Origin: Christensenella minuta
Lineage (GTDB): Bacteria > Bacillota > Clostridia > Christensenellales > Christensenellaceae
DNA length: 64,000 nucleotides
Assembly: GCF_003628755.1 (NCBI RefSeq)
Contig: NZ_CP029256.1
Span: forward strand, 1,507,585-1,571,584
Direction: 5' to 3'
The notes under the pieces are model-generated. The model searched no databases. It was not told the DNA's origin and saw nothing but the letters and a program-made list of their open reading frames with translations. Below are positions 1 to 8,275 of this stretch, in pieces (position 1 is the first letter of the stretch; every line of letters begins with the position of its first letter). The position numbers and the translations under genes were made by a program.

Positions 1-2
1 TG

Positions 3-641
3 AAACCGGGAGATTTATTTTTCGCGGACTGCATGGAGTACCATGCCCTGAGGCCCCACGGTTCGGCACGTTGGGATATGATGTGGATTCAGTTTAACGG
101 TGTAGCCGCGCAAAGTTATTATCAGCAGTTTCTGAGGCAAAAAACGCCCGTGATTCGCGTTGGTACGATGGGGCCGGTCTACAATTACCTGACGGAGCTG
201 ATCGAGGTGAATCAGAAAAAAAGCATGTATTCGGAACTGGTCAGTTCCAAACTCATCACCGGGCTGCTGACCGAGATTCTGATTTTGTCCGGTGCGGCTT
301 ATTCCACAAAAACCAATATCCCCGAATATATCCAGGAAGCAATCAAGGATATTGACGCGCATTTTAAAGATAACCTGAGCCTGGATTATTTTGCCAGAAC
401 TCTCATGGTCAGCAAATACCATCTGCTGAAGGAATTTAAAAAATACACTGGTTTTACGCCCAACGACTATCTTCGCATGACGCGGATCAACCATGCAAAA
501 AAGTTACTTAGGTTTACCGATATGAACATCTATGAAGTCGCGGAAAATGCCGGCTTCCAGAATACCGGTTATTTCATTAATACCTTCAAAAAAATCGTTG
601 GAATGACCCCCCTTCAGTTCAGACGGCAGGATTCCTTTTAG
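3..641 (+). CDS. AraC-family transcriptional regulator (5' end outside window)
   Basis: The reading frame is already open at base 3, so the N-terminus is missing. The visible N-terminal part (residues reading KPGDLFF..H.L) resembles the end of the cupin-type AraC sugar-binding domain. The last ~100 residues form a typical two-helix-turn-helix AraC domain (SLDYFARTLMVSKYHLLKEF, then NIYEVAENAGFQNTGYFINTF and MTPLQFRR). It lies 107 bp upstream of rhaM and opposite the rhamnose operon, so it is probably the rhamnose-responsive activator (inference from position). Ligand specificity cannot be read from the sequence. Confidence 0.9.
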   Translation, partial: KPGDLFFADCMEYHALRPHGSARWDMMWIQFNGVAAQSYYQQFLRQKTPVIRVGTMGPVYNYLTELIEVNQKKSMYSELVSSKLITGLLTEILILSGAAYSTKTNIPEYIQEAIKDIDAHFKDNLSLDYFARTLMVSKYHLLKEFKKYTGFTPNDYLRMTRINHAKKLLRFTDMNIYEVAENAGFQNTGYFINTFKKIVGMTPLQFRRQDSF

Positions 642-721
642 CCCAGTTTCTGAAATTGTCAAAAAATTCAAAAAAATTGCGGATTGTTTGTGCCTGTATG
701 GAGATTTACCCTGCCTTATTT

Positions 722-727
722 TATAAT
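722..727 (+). promoter_or_regulatory. Putative -10 box of rhaM, no good -35
   Basis: A perfect TATAAT lies 21 bp before the rhaM start codon. At 16-18 bp upstream no TTGACA-like hexamer is visible, as often seen at activator-dependent promoters. Control by the adjacent AraC protein is inference. Confidence 0.35.
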
Positions 728-748
728 AAAAGAAAACGGAGGAAAAAC

Positions 749-1066
749 ATGAAAAAATATGCGTGGATTTGGTATATAAAAGAGGAGTGCGTGGACGAGT
801 ATGTACGGATGCACCGCAATCCCTGGCCCGAGATCATGGAGGCCCACCGCAAAGCCGGGATCAGGAACTATTCCATCTTCCGAAACGGCTTGCAGTTCTT
901 TTATGTGTTTGAATGCGACGATGTCCAAAGGGCAATGCAATATATGGATAACGATGAAGACTGCAAGCGTTGGAACGAGATTACATCCAGGATGGTAGAA
1001 GGCAGTTTCGATCTCGGATCGGAAGAGCCCGTTGAATATTTGGATGAAATTTTTTATCTGGAATAA
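749..1066 (+). CDS. rhaM: L-rhamnose mutarotase RhaM
   Basis: This 105-residue protein of the RhaM family interconverts the alpha and beta anomers of L-rhamnose, supplying the isomerase with its preferred form; the E. coli enzyme has nearly the same length. His22 (in MHRNPWPEI) and Tyr41 fall at the positions of the active-site residues known from E. coli RhaM, and the tryptophan-rich C-terminal half (CKRWNEI) is typical. The ATG at 749 is chosen because GGAGG stands 5 nt upstream; an upstream in-frame start at 656 would add a non-homologous 31-residue tail. It is followed by a strong terminator and converges with the rha operon. Confidence 0.93.
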   Translation: MKKYAWIWYIKEECVDEYVRMHRNPWPEIMEAHRKAGIRNYSIFRNGLQFFYVFECDDVQRAMQYMDNDEDCKRWNEITSRMVEGSFDLGSEEPVEYLDEIFYLE

Positions 1067-1094
1067 CGCTGCGCAGGTATCAAGCCAATATTCG

Positions 1095-1126
1095 AAAGGC
1101 CAGGCTTATTCAAAGCCTGGCCTTTT
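1095..1126. terminator. Bidirectional intrinsic terminator between rhaM and the FIST-like gene
   Basis: Perfect 13-bp inverted repeat AAAGGCCAGGCTT / AAGCCTGGCCTTT with a 5-nt loop, flanked by A and T runs, placed between convergent genes. Confidence 0.9.
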
Positions 1127-1156
1127 GTAACTCTCCGCCTGATACTCTCCGGATTT

Positions 1157-2098
1157 TCACACTTTTTCGTCTTGTTTTTTTAGAAATTTCAGTTTAACCA
1201 GCATCAGGTTGGCAAACTGCGATTTCCCTTCAAGGAACGTAATCTCCCCGAACATAAATAACCCCAGTGAATTTTTTCCGGTTATAAACGTGTAATCGTC
1301 CAGCATGGATTTTACGCCTGCGCAGCCAAATATAATGGAATCTTCCGATGCATAAAAATCCTTCATGATTTTACAAACATTCCGCTTGTCCGTATAGCGT
1401 ACGAGAAGTTTCCTTTCCTCCGGCAGGTTCGCACCACAAATGAAATTTTCGCCGTCCGGTATCAGGTGGATATTTCTGTTTTGGACGTCACTGATGGCAA
1501 TACGCTCATGAATCCCTTCCCCAACGCCTCGCTTTTTTGCTTCAGAATGGATGTAGTCGTAAAACCTCACCTGCGTTCCTTCCGACTCGGCCGTCTCGAT
1601 ATAGCGCGGATCTGTGCCGCAGGCTTTTACAGTGGCAATAACCTCCTGGTGCACATTACAGCACTCAACCGCCAAATCATACCGCTCATCCATAATCAGC
1701 AAAATAGCGGCTTCTCCATTTTCAGGCAGCATGCGTCCTTTGCGCCCGTCCTGCCCGATTGCAGGGCTTCCTCCCACAAACGGGATTCCCGGATAGATAT
1801 CACTAAGCTGTTCAAGGAATATCTCTTCCCTTCCGCAATTTCCAAAAAACAGAATCCCTCCTTTTACAGTTTCGCATTCGTTGGCATATGCTTTAATATC
1901 CTGTATTGTCTGTTCCAGTCCTCCATGGAAAACAACCCCTTTTACCGCAAAAGGCAATTCCACCGCCTCAATCTCCTGTGGCGGCACCCAGCCCCACTCG
2001 CTGGTAAAGCCAAGCGTTGCGCATCCGAAGTCCGCTCCACTTTCCGCTTCGTTATATCCGGTATTATAAAATTCTATTCTGTTTTCTTTTATTTTCAT
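1157..2098 (-). CDS. FIST-domain-like sensory protein at the end of the rha operon
   Basis: The protein has 313 residues. The N-terminal half carries a glycine-rich segment ending FVGGSPAIG, and the C-terminal end (SLGLFMFGEI followed by FANLMLVKL) resembles the closing signature of FIST-C domains, proposed small-molecule-binding domains usually linked to signal transduction. No kinase, PAS or other output domain is attached. The ATG at 2098 is preferred over the longer frame because it starts just after the rhaB stop (23 bp) with GAGAGG upstream. It is the last gene of the rhamnose operon, so it may sense a sugar or intermediate, but family assignment is by eye and the function is unknown. 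Confidence 0.6.
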   Translation of the reverse strand: MKIKENRIEFYNTGYNEAESGADFGCATLGFTSEWGWVPPQEIEAVELPFAVKGVVFHGGLEQTIQDIKAYANECETVKGGILFFGNCGREEIFLEQLSDIYPGIPFVGGSPAIGQDGRKGRMLPENGEAAILLIMDERYDLAVECCNVHQEVIATVKACGTDPRYIETAESEGTQVRFYDYIHSEAKKRGVGEGIHERIAISDVQNRNIHLIPDGENFICGANLPEERKLLVRYTDKRNVCKIMKDFYASEDSIIFGCAGVKSMLDDYTFITGKNSLGLFMFGEITFLEGKSQFANLMLVKLKFLKKQDEKV

Positions 2099-2120
2099 AG
2101 TCCAGCAATCCTCTCGAGCG

Positions 2121-3614
2121 TTACAGTCCGCATACCGCTTTGAACTGTTCATAGGCACGCGCCCACTCCCCGGCCGTCTCGTTCTCCGGTTCAAATACTT
2201 CCATTTCGTTGGAAGCCCGAACAACCTCGCGTATCTCCTGCAAGGAGTTCACCTCGTTACAGCCATACGCCTGCAAAAGCAAATTGCCGGTAGCCGTCGC
2301 TTCCGCCGGTCCCGCTTTCACTTGGAATCCAAGCGCATTTGCAGAGAATTGGTTCAGTAAAGCATTTTTAGTGCCGCCTCCGATAATGTGCAGCACTTCC
2401 ACCTGCTGTCCGGTTGCAGCCTTGAGCCTGTCGACTACATAACGGTATTTGAACGCCAGCGCTTCATACACGATGCGCGCTACCGTCCCAATATCTTCAG
2501 TATCTACATCCGTTTGCCCGGTCTTGTCCAGGTATTCCCGGATCGCTGCAATGTTGTCCTGCGGCGCAAAAAATAAATCGTCGTCCGGATCGATAAAACC
2601 TGCGAACGGCTTTGCCCGTACCGCTTTTTCCACAATCTCAGGGTATCCAAGCCCGGGGTCTTTTTTATTCCATGCCTTTTTGCACTGCTGAATGATCCAA
2701 AGCCCCATAACGTTTTTCAGGAATAAATTCTTTCCAAGCGAGCCGCCGGAATTGGAAATATTCATTTCATAGCTGGCGTCGTTAATTACCGGTCCATTGG
2801 TTTCAACGCCGACCATGCACCATGTTCCCGAGCTAATATAAGCCCAATTTTCCCCTTCTGCGGGAATCGCAGTTGCCGCACTGGCCGTATCATGCACTGC
2901 CGGAGCAACGATCTTTACCGTACCGTTCAAGCCGACCTCTTTTGCCAGTTTCGGATCAATCGTTCCGATAACGTCGCCGGCAAAAACAATTTTGCTTTTC
3001 AGCTGGTCCGGAATTCCAAACTGTTCAAATAATTCATGGGACCATTCCTTTTTAAATGCGTCAAGCATCTGCGACGTCGACGCCACTGTAAATTCCGCGG
3101 CTTTCTCTCCGCTCAGAAAATAGTGCAGCAGATCCCCAATAAACAGCATATCGTGCGCTTCTTCAAGCCGCTCCGGCGTGTCGCGTTTTACCGCTGCCAT
3201 CTGGTTGAGGGTATTAATCGTCATAAACTGGATACCTGTGATGTCGTATACTTCACGGTTTCCCGCGGCCTTGTCGATAATTTCCGCCGTGCCGTTTGTG
3301 CGGTCATCCCGGTATTGGTAGGGAATTTCCAAAAGGCTTCCGTCTTTTTTCAGAAAGCCGTAGTCTACCCCCCACGTATCTACGCCTATGCTTTCGAGGG
3401 CACTTCCGTATTTCGCGGTATATTTGCGCAATCCTGTAACGATCTCCTCATAAAACCTGTATATATTCCACCGCAGGGACCCATATATGAACATACTCTG
3501 GGTCGGAAAACGGTGAATTTCTTCCATTTCCAATTTCCCATCTTTAAGCTCCCCGACAATAGCGCGGCCGCTTTCCGCACCGAAATCGAACGCCAGATGT
3601 CTTTTTGTCTCCAT
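2121..3614 (-). CDS. rhaB: Rhamnulokinase RhaB
   Basis: FGGY-family carbohydrate kinase of 497 residues that phosphorylates L-rhamnulose to L-rhamnulose 1-phosphate with ATP in the cytoplasm. The N-terminus reads HLAFDFGAESGRAIVGEL (phosphate-binding loop of the ASKHA fold), followed by GVDTWGVDYGFL. The catalytic aspartate region is AVHDTASAATAIP, and the adenosine-binding loop is LHIIGGGTKNALLNQF. It lies between rhaA and the FIST-like gene in one transcription unit; the 78-bp gap to rhaA contains a stem-loop. A second rhamnulokinase-like gene occurs at 56.3 kb. The start has GGGG 7 nt upstream. Confidence 0.95.
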   Translation of the reverse strand: METKRHLAFDFGAESGRAIVGELKDGKLEMEEIHRFPTQSMFIYGSLRWNIYRFYEEIVTGLRKYTAKYGSALESIGVDTWGVDYGFLKKDGSLLEIPYQYRDDRTNGTAEIIDKAAGNREVYDITGIQFMTINTLNQMAAVKRDTPERLEEAHDMLFIGDLLHYFLSGEKAAEFTVASTSQMLDAFKKEWSHELFEQFGIPDQLKSKIVFAGDVIGTIDPKLAKEVGLNGTVKIVAPAVHDTASAATAIPAEGENWAYISSGTWCMVGVETNGPVINDASYEMNISNSGGSLGKNLFLKNVMGLWIIQQCKKAWNKKDPGLGYPEIVEKAVRAKPFAGFIDPDDDLFFAPQDNIAAIREYLDKTGQTDVDTEDIGTVARIVYEALAFKYRYVVDRLKAATGQQVEVLHIIGGGTKNALLNQFSANALGFQVKAGPAEATATGNLLLQAYGCNEVNSLQEIREVVRASNEMEVFEPENETAGEWARAYEQFKAVCGL

Positions 3615-3652
3615 GCTTCTACCCCTTCTGCTCCGTTATATTGACAGACAGA

Positions 3653-3682
3653 ATGGCGCAGCCACTGGTCAGGCCGCGCCAT
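3653..3682 (-). other. Intercistronic stem-loop between rhaA and rhaB
   Basis: ATGGCGC ... GCGCCAT inverted repeat with a 16-nt loop and no T-tract. It is more likely an mRNA processing or stability element than a terminator (inference). Confidence 0.4.
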
Positions 3683-3692
3683 CTTCCAGTGA

Positions 3693-4955
3693 TTAGATTC
3701 TGCCGGCCAGTACATCTTTTTCGTACTGCTTCACTTCATCAAGCCACGCGCTTCCGGCCGGGACATTATTCTTTTCACAGAAGTAATTCCAAACCGAATT
3801 AATCGGCATATTTTTATGTTCTTCAAGAAGAGCAAGCCGTGATGTCGTATCGCCAGCTTTTTCCAATTCCTTCAGCTTTTCCGTCGGTTCAAGTAACGCT
3901 GACAGCAAAGCCCTCTGGGTTGCGCGCGTACCGATCACCCAGGCAGCGATGCGGTTAATGCTCGCATCGAAGAAATCCAGTGCAATACACACGCGAGAAA
4001 GCGCCTCCGCGCGCACTACTTCTTCCATCAGCAATGCAAGGTCATCATTTTGCAGAACGACATGATCGCTATCCCAGCGAACCCCGCGGCTCGTATGCAG
4101 CAGTATTTTATCCATATACACAAGCGTTGATGAAATCTTATCTGCCACACTTTCTGTCGGATGGAAATGCCCAAGGTCGAAGGTCACCATAATATCGCGT
4201 GTCAGGGCATAACCAAGGCACATTTCATTAGATCCGGCCGTAAAGCTCTCTAAACCAATACCAAACAATTTGCTTTCAATGCTGTCCAGCAAGTAATCCT
4301 TGGAAATCTTCTCTGCGAGAATTTCATCCATACTTTTCGCAAACAACTGCCGGCGGGCAAATCTGTCAACGGGTGCATCCTTGCTCCCGTCCACCATCCA
4401 GTGGTTGATTACACAAGGGTTTCCCTGCCGCTTACCCATTTCAGCTCCAACTGCGCGCGACCGTTTCCCATGCTCGATCCAAAAATCGCGGATTCCTTTA
4501 TCATAGCTCGCTAATGTATATCCATCCGCCTTTGGGTGTGAAAACATAGATGGATTAAAATCGAGGGAGATTCCCAGCTCCTGTGCCCATTGCATCCAAT
4601 TTTCAAAATACTTCGCCTCTATTTCATCCCTTTCGACACGCTTTCCATTTGTTTCCAGATAGAAGGCGTGCAGATTTGCCCGCTGTTTTCCCGGAATCAG
4701 AGAAAATGCCTTTTCATAGTCTGTCCGAAGTTCGTCGGCGGTACGGGCACGCCCCATATAATTTCCGGTCGTCATGATACCGCCGGACAATCCCTGATCG
4801 CTTTCCTCAAAGCCAATTACATCGTCTCCCTGCCAACAATGCATCGATATCTCAACTCGCTGCAGCGCGTCAATCGCTTTATCCGTATCCACACCTGTTG
4901 CGGCAAATTGTTCTTTAGCCTGCTCATACTGCGCCAATATATTTTTCTTGTCCAT
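3693..4955 (-). CDS. rhaA: L-rhamnose isomerase RhaA
   Basis: This 420-residue enzyme isomerises L-rhamnose to L-rhamnulose, the first committed step of the pathway; family length is about 420. The sequence starts with the conserved helix leading to RVEISMHCWQGDDVIGFE and has DQGLSGGIMTTGNY. The metal-binding barrel strand VTFDLGHFHPTE carries the Asp and His expected for Mn2+/Zn2+ binding. It sits 107 bp downstream of the binding-protein gene rhaS, with a terminator-like hairpin in between, so its transcript level is probably lower than that of the transporter. The start codon has GAGGG upstream. Confidence 0.96.
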   Translation of the reverse strand: MDKKNILAQYEQAKEQFAATGVDTDKAIDALQRVEISMHCWQGDDVIGFEESDQGLSGGIMTTGNYMGRARTADELRTDYEKAFSLIPGKQRANLHAFYLETNGKRVERDEIEAKYFENWMQWAQELGISLDFNPSMFSHPKADGYTLASYDKGIRDFWIEHGKRSRAVGAEMGKRQGNPCVINHWMVDGSKDAPVDRFARRQLFAKSMDEILAEKISKDYLLDSIESKLFGIGLESFTAGSNEMCLGYALTRDIMVTFDLGHFHPTESVADKISSTLVYMDKILLHTSRGVRWDSDHVVLQNDDLALLMEEVVRAEALSRVCIALDFFDASINRIAAWVIGTRATQRALLSALLEPTEKLKELEKAGDTTSRLALLEEHKNMPINSVWNYFCEKNNVPAGSAWLDEVKQYEKDVLAGRI

Positions 4956-4977
4956 GTTTTCCCTCTTTTCTGTGTAT

Positions 4978-5013
4978 AAAAAGCAGCTTGCAGGATACCA
5001 TCCCGCAAGCTGC
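4978..5013 (-). terminator. Attenuator-like terminator between rhaS and rhaA
   Basis: GCAGCTTGC ... GCAAGCTGC arms (9 bp, extended by GGAT/ATCC inside) followed on the minus strand by TTTTT. It lies inside the operon, so it probably gives partial termination after the highly expressed binding protein gene. Confidence 0.7.
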
Positions 5014-5062
5014 CCTGTTACTTATCCTGCTTTGCTTGCAGCATTTTTACAAATTCGTTTAA

Positions 5063-6169
5063 TTAGTATACGTCTTTCCATTCTGCGATGTTTGCTGCGT
5101 CAAACTTGAAAGGAGGTCCAAGTATGATCTCCGTGCCGCCGTCGCTCGCATCCACAACCGTATATTCGCCAAGTGTTCCTGCTTCAAATTTGTCTCCGGT
5201 TGCTCCCGTAATCGCGCCATCGGTCAGTGCCATCGCCGTATATCCTGCCAAATACCCGAGATCCAACGGATTCCACAGGAACATATATTCGCAAACGCCA
5301 TTGTCGATATACTCCGCCATTTCGGATGGTAGTCCAAGACCTGTCAACGCAACTTTCCCTGCCAGCCCTTTATCCGTCAGGACCTTTCCTGCTGCAGCGA
5401 TTCCTACCGTTGTGGGCGCTACGATACATTTCAGGTCTGGATAAGACTGTAAAAGCGCTTCCGTCTCAGATACGGATTTGTCACGCAGGTCGTCGCCGTA
5501 AGCAACCTTTACTAGTTCCATATCTTTATATTTCTCATCGCCTTCCATGATTTTCTGAAGCGCCTCAATCCATGCATTCTGATTCGTTGCTTGGCTTGTC
5601 GCTGAAAGGATCGCAAATTCGCCGGAGCCGCCGCACATATCGTACGCCGCATCCATCAAAGCCTGGCCGATGAGTTCTGAACCGGCCTGGTTTACAAACA
5701 GCTCTCTCGACTGCGCGTTTACGCCGGAGTCGACTGCAATCACTTTAATTCCCGCCTGCATCGCTTTTGTCAAAGCCGGCTGTAGTGCATCCGGATCATT
5801 CGCAACTACGGTAATAGAATCAACCCCCTGCGCGATCAGTTCTTCGATGATCTGAATCTGGCCTTCCGCCGTCGGCTGGTCCGGCGCCCTTAAAATCGCT
5901 TCCTGGCCGGCTTCCTTAACCGCATTTTCAAAGCCTTCCATTTCCTTTTCGCCATACGGGTTCCCCGTATTTTTGAACACTATCGCATGTTTACCGCTGC
6001 CCGTCGTTTCCGTGCCTGCGGAAGCCTCCGTACTGCTCTCAACGCTTGCTTCTCCAGGCTCCGTGCTGCTTTCCGGCGCCTGCGAAGCTGTTTCCGCCGC
6101 CGGAGCGCAAGCCGCAAAGACAAACGCCGCGACGATCAGCAAACATACTACCGTCATCCATTTTTTCAT
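5063..6169 (-). CDS. rhaS: Rhamnose ABC transporter, lipoprotein substrate-binding protein
   Basis: A 368-residue periplasmic-binding-protein-type sugar receptor (Peripla_BP_4 / RbsB superfamily). The signal peptide ends in the lipobox FAAC with acylated Cys21, followed by a Ser/Thr/Glu-rich linker (residues ~25-60). The first core strand is HAIVFKNTGNPYGEKEMEGF, and the conserved sugar-binding segments ITVVANDPDALQPAL and VIAVDSGVNAQ are present. By family and context it captures rhamnose outside the membrane and delivers it to the RhaP/RhaQ permease. GAGG lies 8 nt before the ATG. It is the last transport gene, separated from the catabolic genes by an attenuator-like hairpin. Confidence 0.85.
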   Translation of the reverse strand: MKKWMTVVCLLIVAAFVFAACAPAAETASQAPESSTEPGEASVESSTEASAGTETTGSGKHAIVFKNTGNPYGEKEMEGFENAVKEAGQEAILRAPDQPTAEGQIQIIEELIAQGVDSITVVANDPDALQPALTKAMQAGIKVIAVDSGVNAQSRELFVNQAGSELIGQALMDAAYDMCGGSGEFAILSATSQATNQNAWIEALQKIMEGDEKYKDMELVKVAYGDDLRDKSVSETEALLQSYPDLKCIVAPTTVGIAAAGKVLTDKGLAGKVALTGLGLPSEMAEYIDNGVCEYMFLWNPLDLGYLAGYTAMALTDGAITGATGDKFEAGTLGEYTVVDASDGGTEIILGPPFKFDAANIAEWKDVY

Positions 6170-6228
6170 TTTTTTCCTCCTCGTTAATCATATTATTCTC
6201 ATTTTTCCATTTGTATGGAAACATTATT

Positions 6229-7254
6229 TTATTTTTTCGGTAGGGCTTTCGGTTTGTTAAGTAAAAAGTTGGAGGCCAATACTGATCCAATCAGCAAAAG
6301 GCCGATGATAATCATCATAACCTGTGCCGAAATATTGATAAGCCCAAGGCCATATCTCAGATATCCTACGATAAATACCGCAAGAATCGCTCCAAGCATA
6401 TTTCCTTTCCCCCCTGCTGTCGATACGCCGCCCAGCACAACCATGGCAATAACGTCCAGTTCATAGCCCTGCGCTACATTTGGCCTCGTGGATGCCATGC
6501 GGGATGTAAGAAACAGCGCACATGCGCCCGCCATGAGACCCATAAGCGTAAAAATGATAACTTTATTGCGATTTACCTTGATTCCGGAATATCTGCTTGT
6601 TGTCTCATTGTTTCCCATTGCATAGACCTGCCGCCCAAATGCGCTTTTATGCAGCAGCATCCCAAAAACTACGGCAAGGATAATAAACATTAGCAGTGAA
6701 AATGGAATCGGCCCAACATATCCCCAGCTTAGATACTGGAACCATTCCGGAAAGCCTCCGGAGGCTTGATCTTCCAATATGATATAAGCGATTCCACGAT
6801 AAATCGTCATCGTTGCCAATGTAATAATCATGGATGGAACCTCTTTGCATTTTGCAACCAGAATCCCGTTTACATAACCGCACCCAAGGCCTACTGCAAG
6901 ACAGAGTACCATTGAAAGCTCCATCGGCATTCCTGCATTATAAGCTATCGCCATAATGACGGAACACAAAGCTGCGGTTGATCCAACCGAGATATCTATC
7001 TCTCCCAGCAGGATGACAAAAACCATTGCCAGAACCATGAAGCCTTTGTCCATAAAATTCATCGTAGCGTCCAATATTTGTGTTCCGCGGAAATAATCCG
7101 ATATCGAACCATTGACGATTAGTATGACGACCAATATGATAACGAGCAGCCATTCCCACTGCAGGAAGAATTTTTTCGGGTCCAGCTTATGTTCCAAAAC
7201 CGAACGATCCAATTCTACGTTTGTGCGTTTGTTTAAAGAAGCCATCTTGCTCAT
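6229..7254 (-). CDS. rhaQ: Rhamnose ABC transporter permease RhaQ-like
   Basis: A 341-residue inner-membrane permease of the BPD_transp_2 (ribose/rhamnose) family. After a ~28-residue charged N-terminus come eight to ten hydrophobic segments. Family signatures include ILLGEIDISVGSTAALCSVI near the middle of the N-half and the loop ELDVIAMVVLGGVSTAGGKG near residue 265. It pairs with the adjacent permease: the start ATG overlaps the upstream stop (ATGA), indicating translational coupling. Two different permease genes in one operon with rhaA/rhaB is the arrangement of the RhaSTPQ-type importer. Rhamnose specificity is by context. Confidence 0.85.
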   Translation of the reverse strand: MSKMASLNKRTNVELDRSVLEHKLDPKKFFLQWEWLLVIILVVILIVNGSISDYFRGTQILDATMNFMDKGFMVLAMVFVILLGEIDISVGSTAALCSVIMAIAYNAGMPMELSMVLCLAVGLGCGYVNGILVAKCKEVPSMIITLATMTIYRGIAYIILEDQASGGFPEWFQYLSWGYVGPIPFSLLMFIILAVVFGMLLHKSAFGRQVYAMGNNETTSRYSGIKVNRNKVIIFTLMGLMAGACALFLTSRMASTRPNVAQGYELDVIAMVVLGGVSTAGGKGNMLGAILAVFIVGYLRYGLGLINISAQVMMIIIGLLLIGSVLASNFLLNKPKALPKK

Positions 7255-8255
7255 ATCTCCCTTCTCTTTAAAGCATTCTTATCCGCCCTGCGTTTTACCG
7301 AGATATTCAGCAGGATTGCCACCAATATGATAATTCCCTGTATAAAGTCCTCCCAGAAAGTGGATACATTAATCAATGGCAGCGCATTTTGCAGCACTCC
7401 GAGCAGCAACACTCCCAGAAGCAAGCCGCCTACCTTTCCGGTTCCGCCGGATACGCTGACGCCGCCAAGCACGCAGGCGGCAATCACATTCATCTCATAG
7501 CCAGTCGCCGTATCGCCCTGTGCAGAGGCGAATTTGGCAACCCACAACACTCCTGCCATTCCGGTAAGCAGCCCCAGCAGCGTATAGGACATGATTAAAA
7601 TCCGGTCTTTTTTAATGCCGGTGATAACTGCGCTTTCCGGATTGGAACCCACGGCATAAATATACCGGCCTGTCCGGTTGTAATTCAGAAAATAGTAGAA
7701 AATCAATACCACGACAACCGCAATGATGATAAGAGTATTGATCGGGCCGATGCCACTTGTTGCGATAGACTTAAACCCATCCGACATCTGATGCGCCGAG
7801 ACCCATTTACTACCGCTGATTAAATAGGTTAGGCCGCGGAATACATTCATCATGCCCAATGTAGCTATAATCGGTATGATCCTTCCTTTTGCCACCAATA
7901 CACCGTTTACTGCCCCGCACCCGATTCCTACTCCCATGCCGATCAGTATTGCAACGGCCGCAGGTAGCTGTGGGACATACTGCACCGTGAGCGCGGATAC
8001 CATTCCTGCCAGTGCTACGATCGCACCAACCGATAGATCGATTCCGCCTGTAATCATTACCATCATCATCCCAACAGCAAGAATTGCCAGGATTGACGTG
8101 TTTCTAAGCATATCGGCGAGATTTTCCCAGGTAAAAAATGTCGGATTAATCGCTTGAAAAACTACGCACAATACGATCAGGAAAATCAACAGTCCTAATT
8201 CGCGGAATGTCTTTTTTGTTTTATTTTTTTCTAAAATATTTACAGATGATTTCAC
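7251..8255 (-). CDS. rhaP: Rhamnose ABC transporter permease RhaP-like
   Basis: A 334-residue BPD_transp_2 permease with about nine membrane segments. The signatures VMITGGIDLSVGAIVALAG and ATGYEMNVIAACVLGGVSVS are those of ribose-type permeases. It should form the membrane channel as a heterodimer with the downstream permease. The first codon is GTG at 8255, with AGGGG about 9 nt upstream; the stop overlaps the next start by 4 bp. Which of the two permeases corresponds to RhaP and which to RhaQ is assigned only by order. Confidence 0.83.
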   Translation of the reverse strand: MKSSVNILEKNKTKKTFRELGLLIFLIVLCVVFQAINPTFFTWENLADMLRNTSILAILAVGMMMVMITGGIDLSVGAIVALAGMVSALTVQYVPQLPAAVAILIGMGVGIGCGAVNGVLVAKGRIIPIIATLGMMNVFRGLTYLISGSKWVSAHQMSDGFKSIATSGIGPINTLIIIAVVVVLIFYYFLNYNRTGRYIYAVGSNPESAVITGIKKDRILIMSYTLLGLLTGMAGVLWVAKFASAQGDTATGYEMNVIAACVLGGVSVSGGTGKVGGLLLGVLLLGVLQNALPLINVSTFWEDFIQGIIILVAILLNISVKRRADKNALKRREI

Positions 8256-8275
8256 TTTCCCATTCCCCTTGCTTT

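Noticed and set aside
656-748. Upstream extension of rhaM to 656
   Set aside because: The added residues have no counterpart in RhaM proteins and the ATG at 749 has a perfect ribosome binding site.
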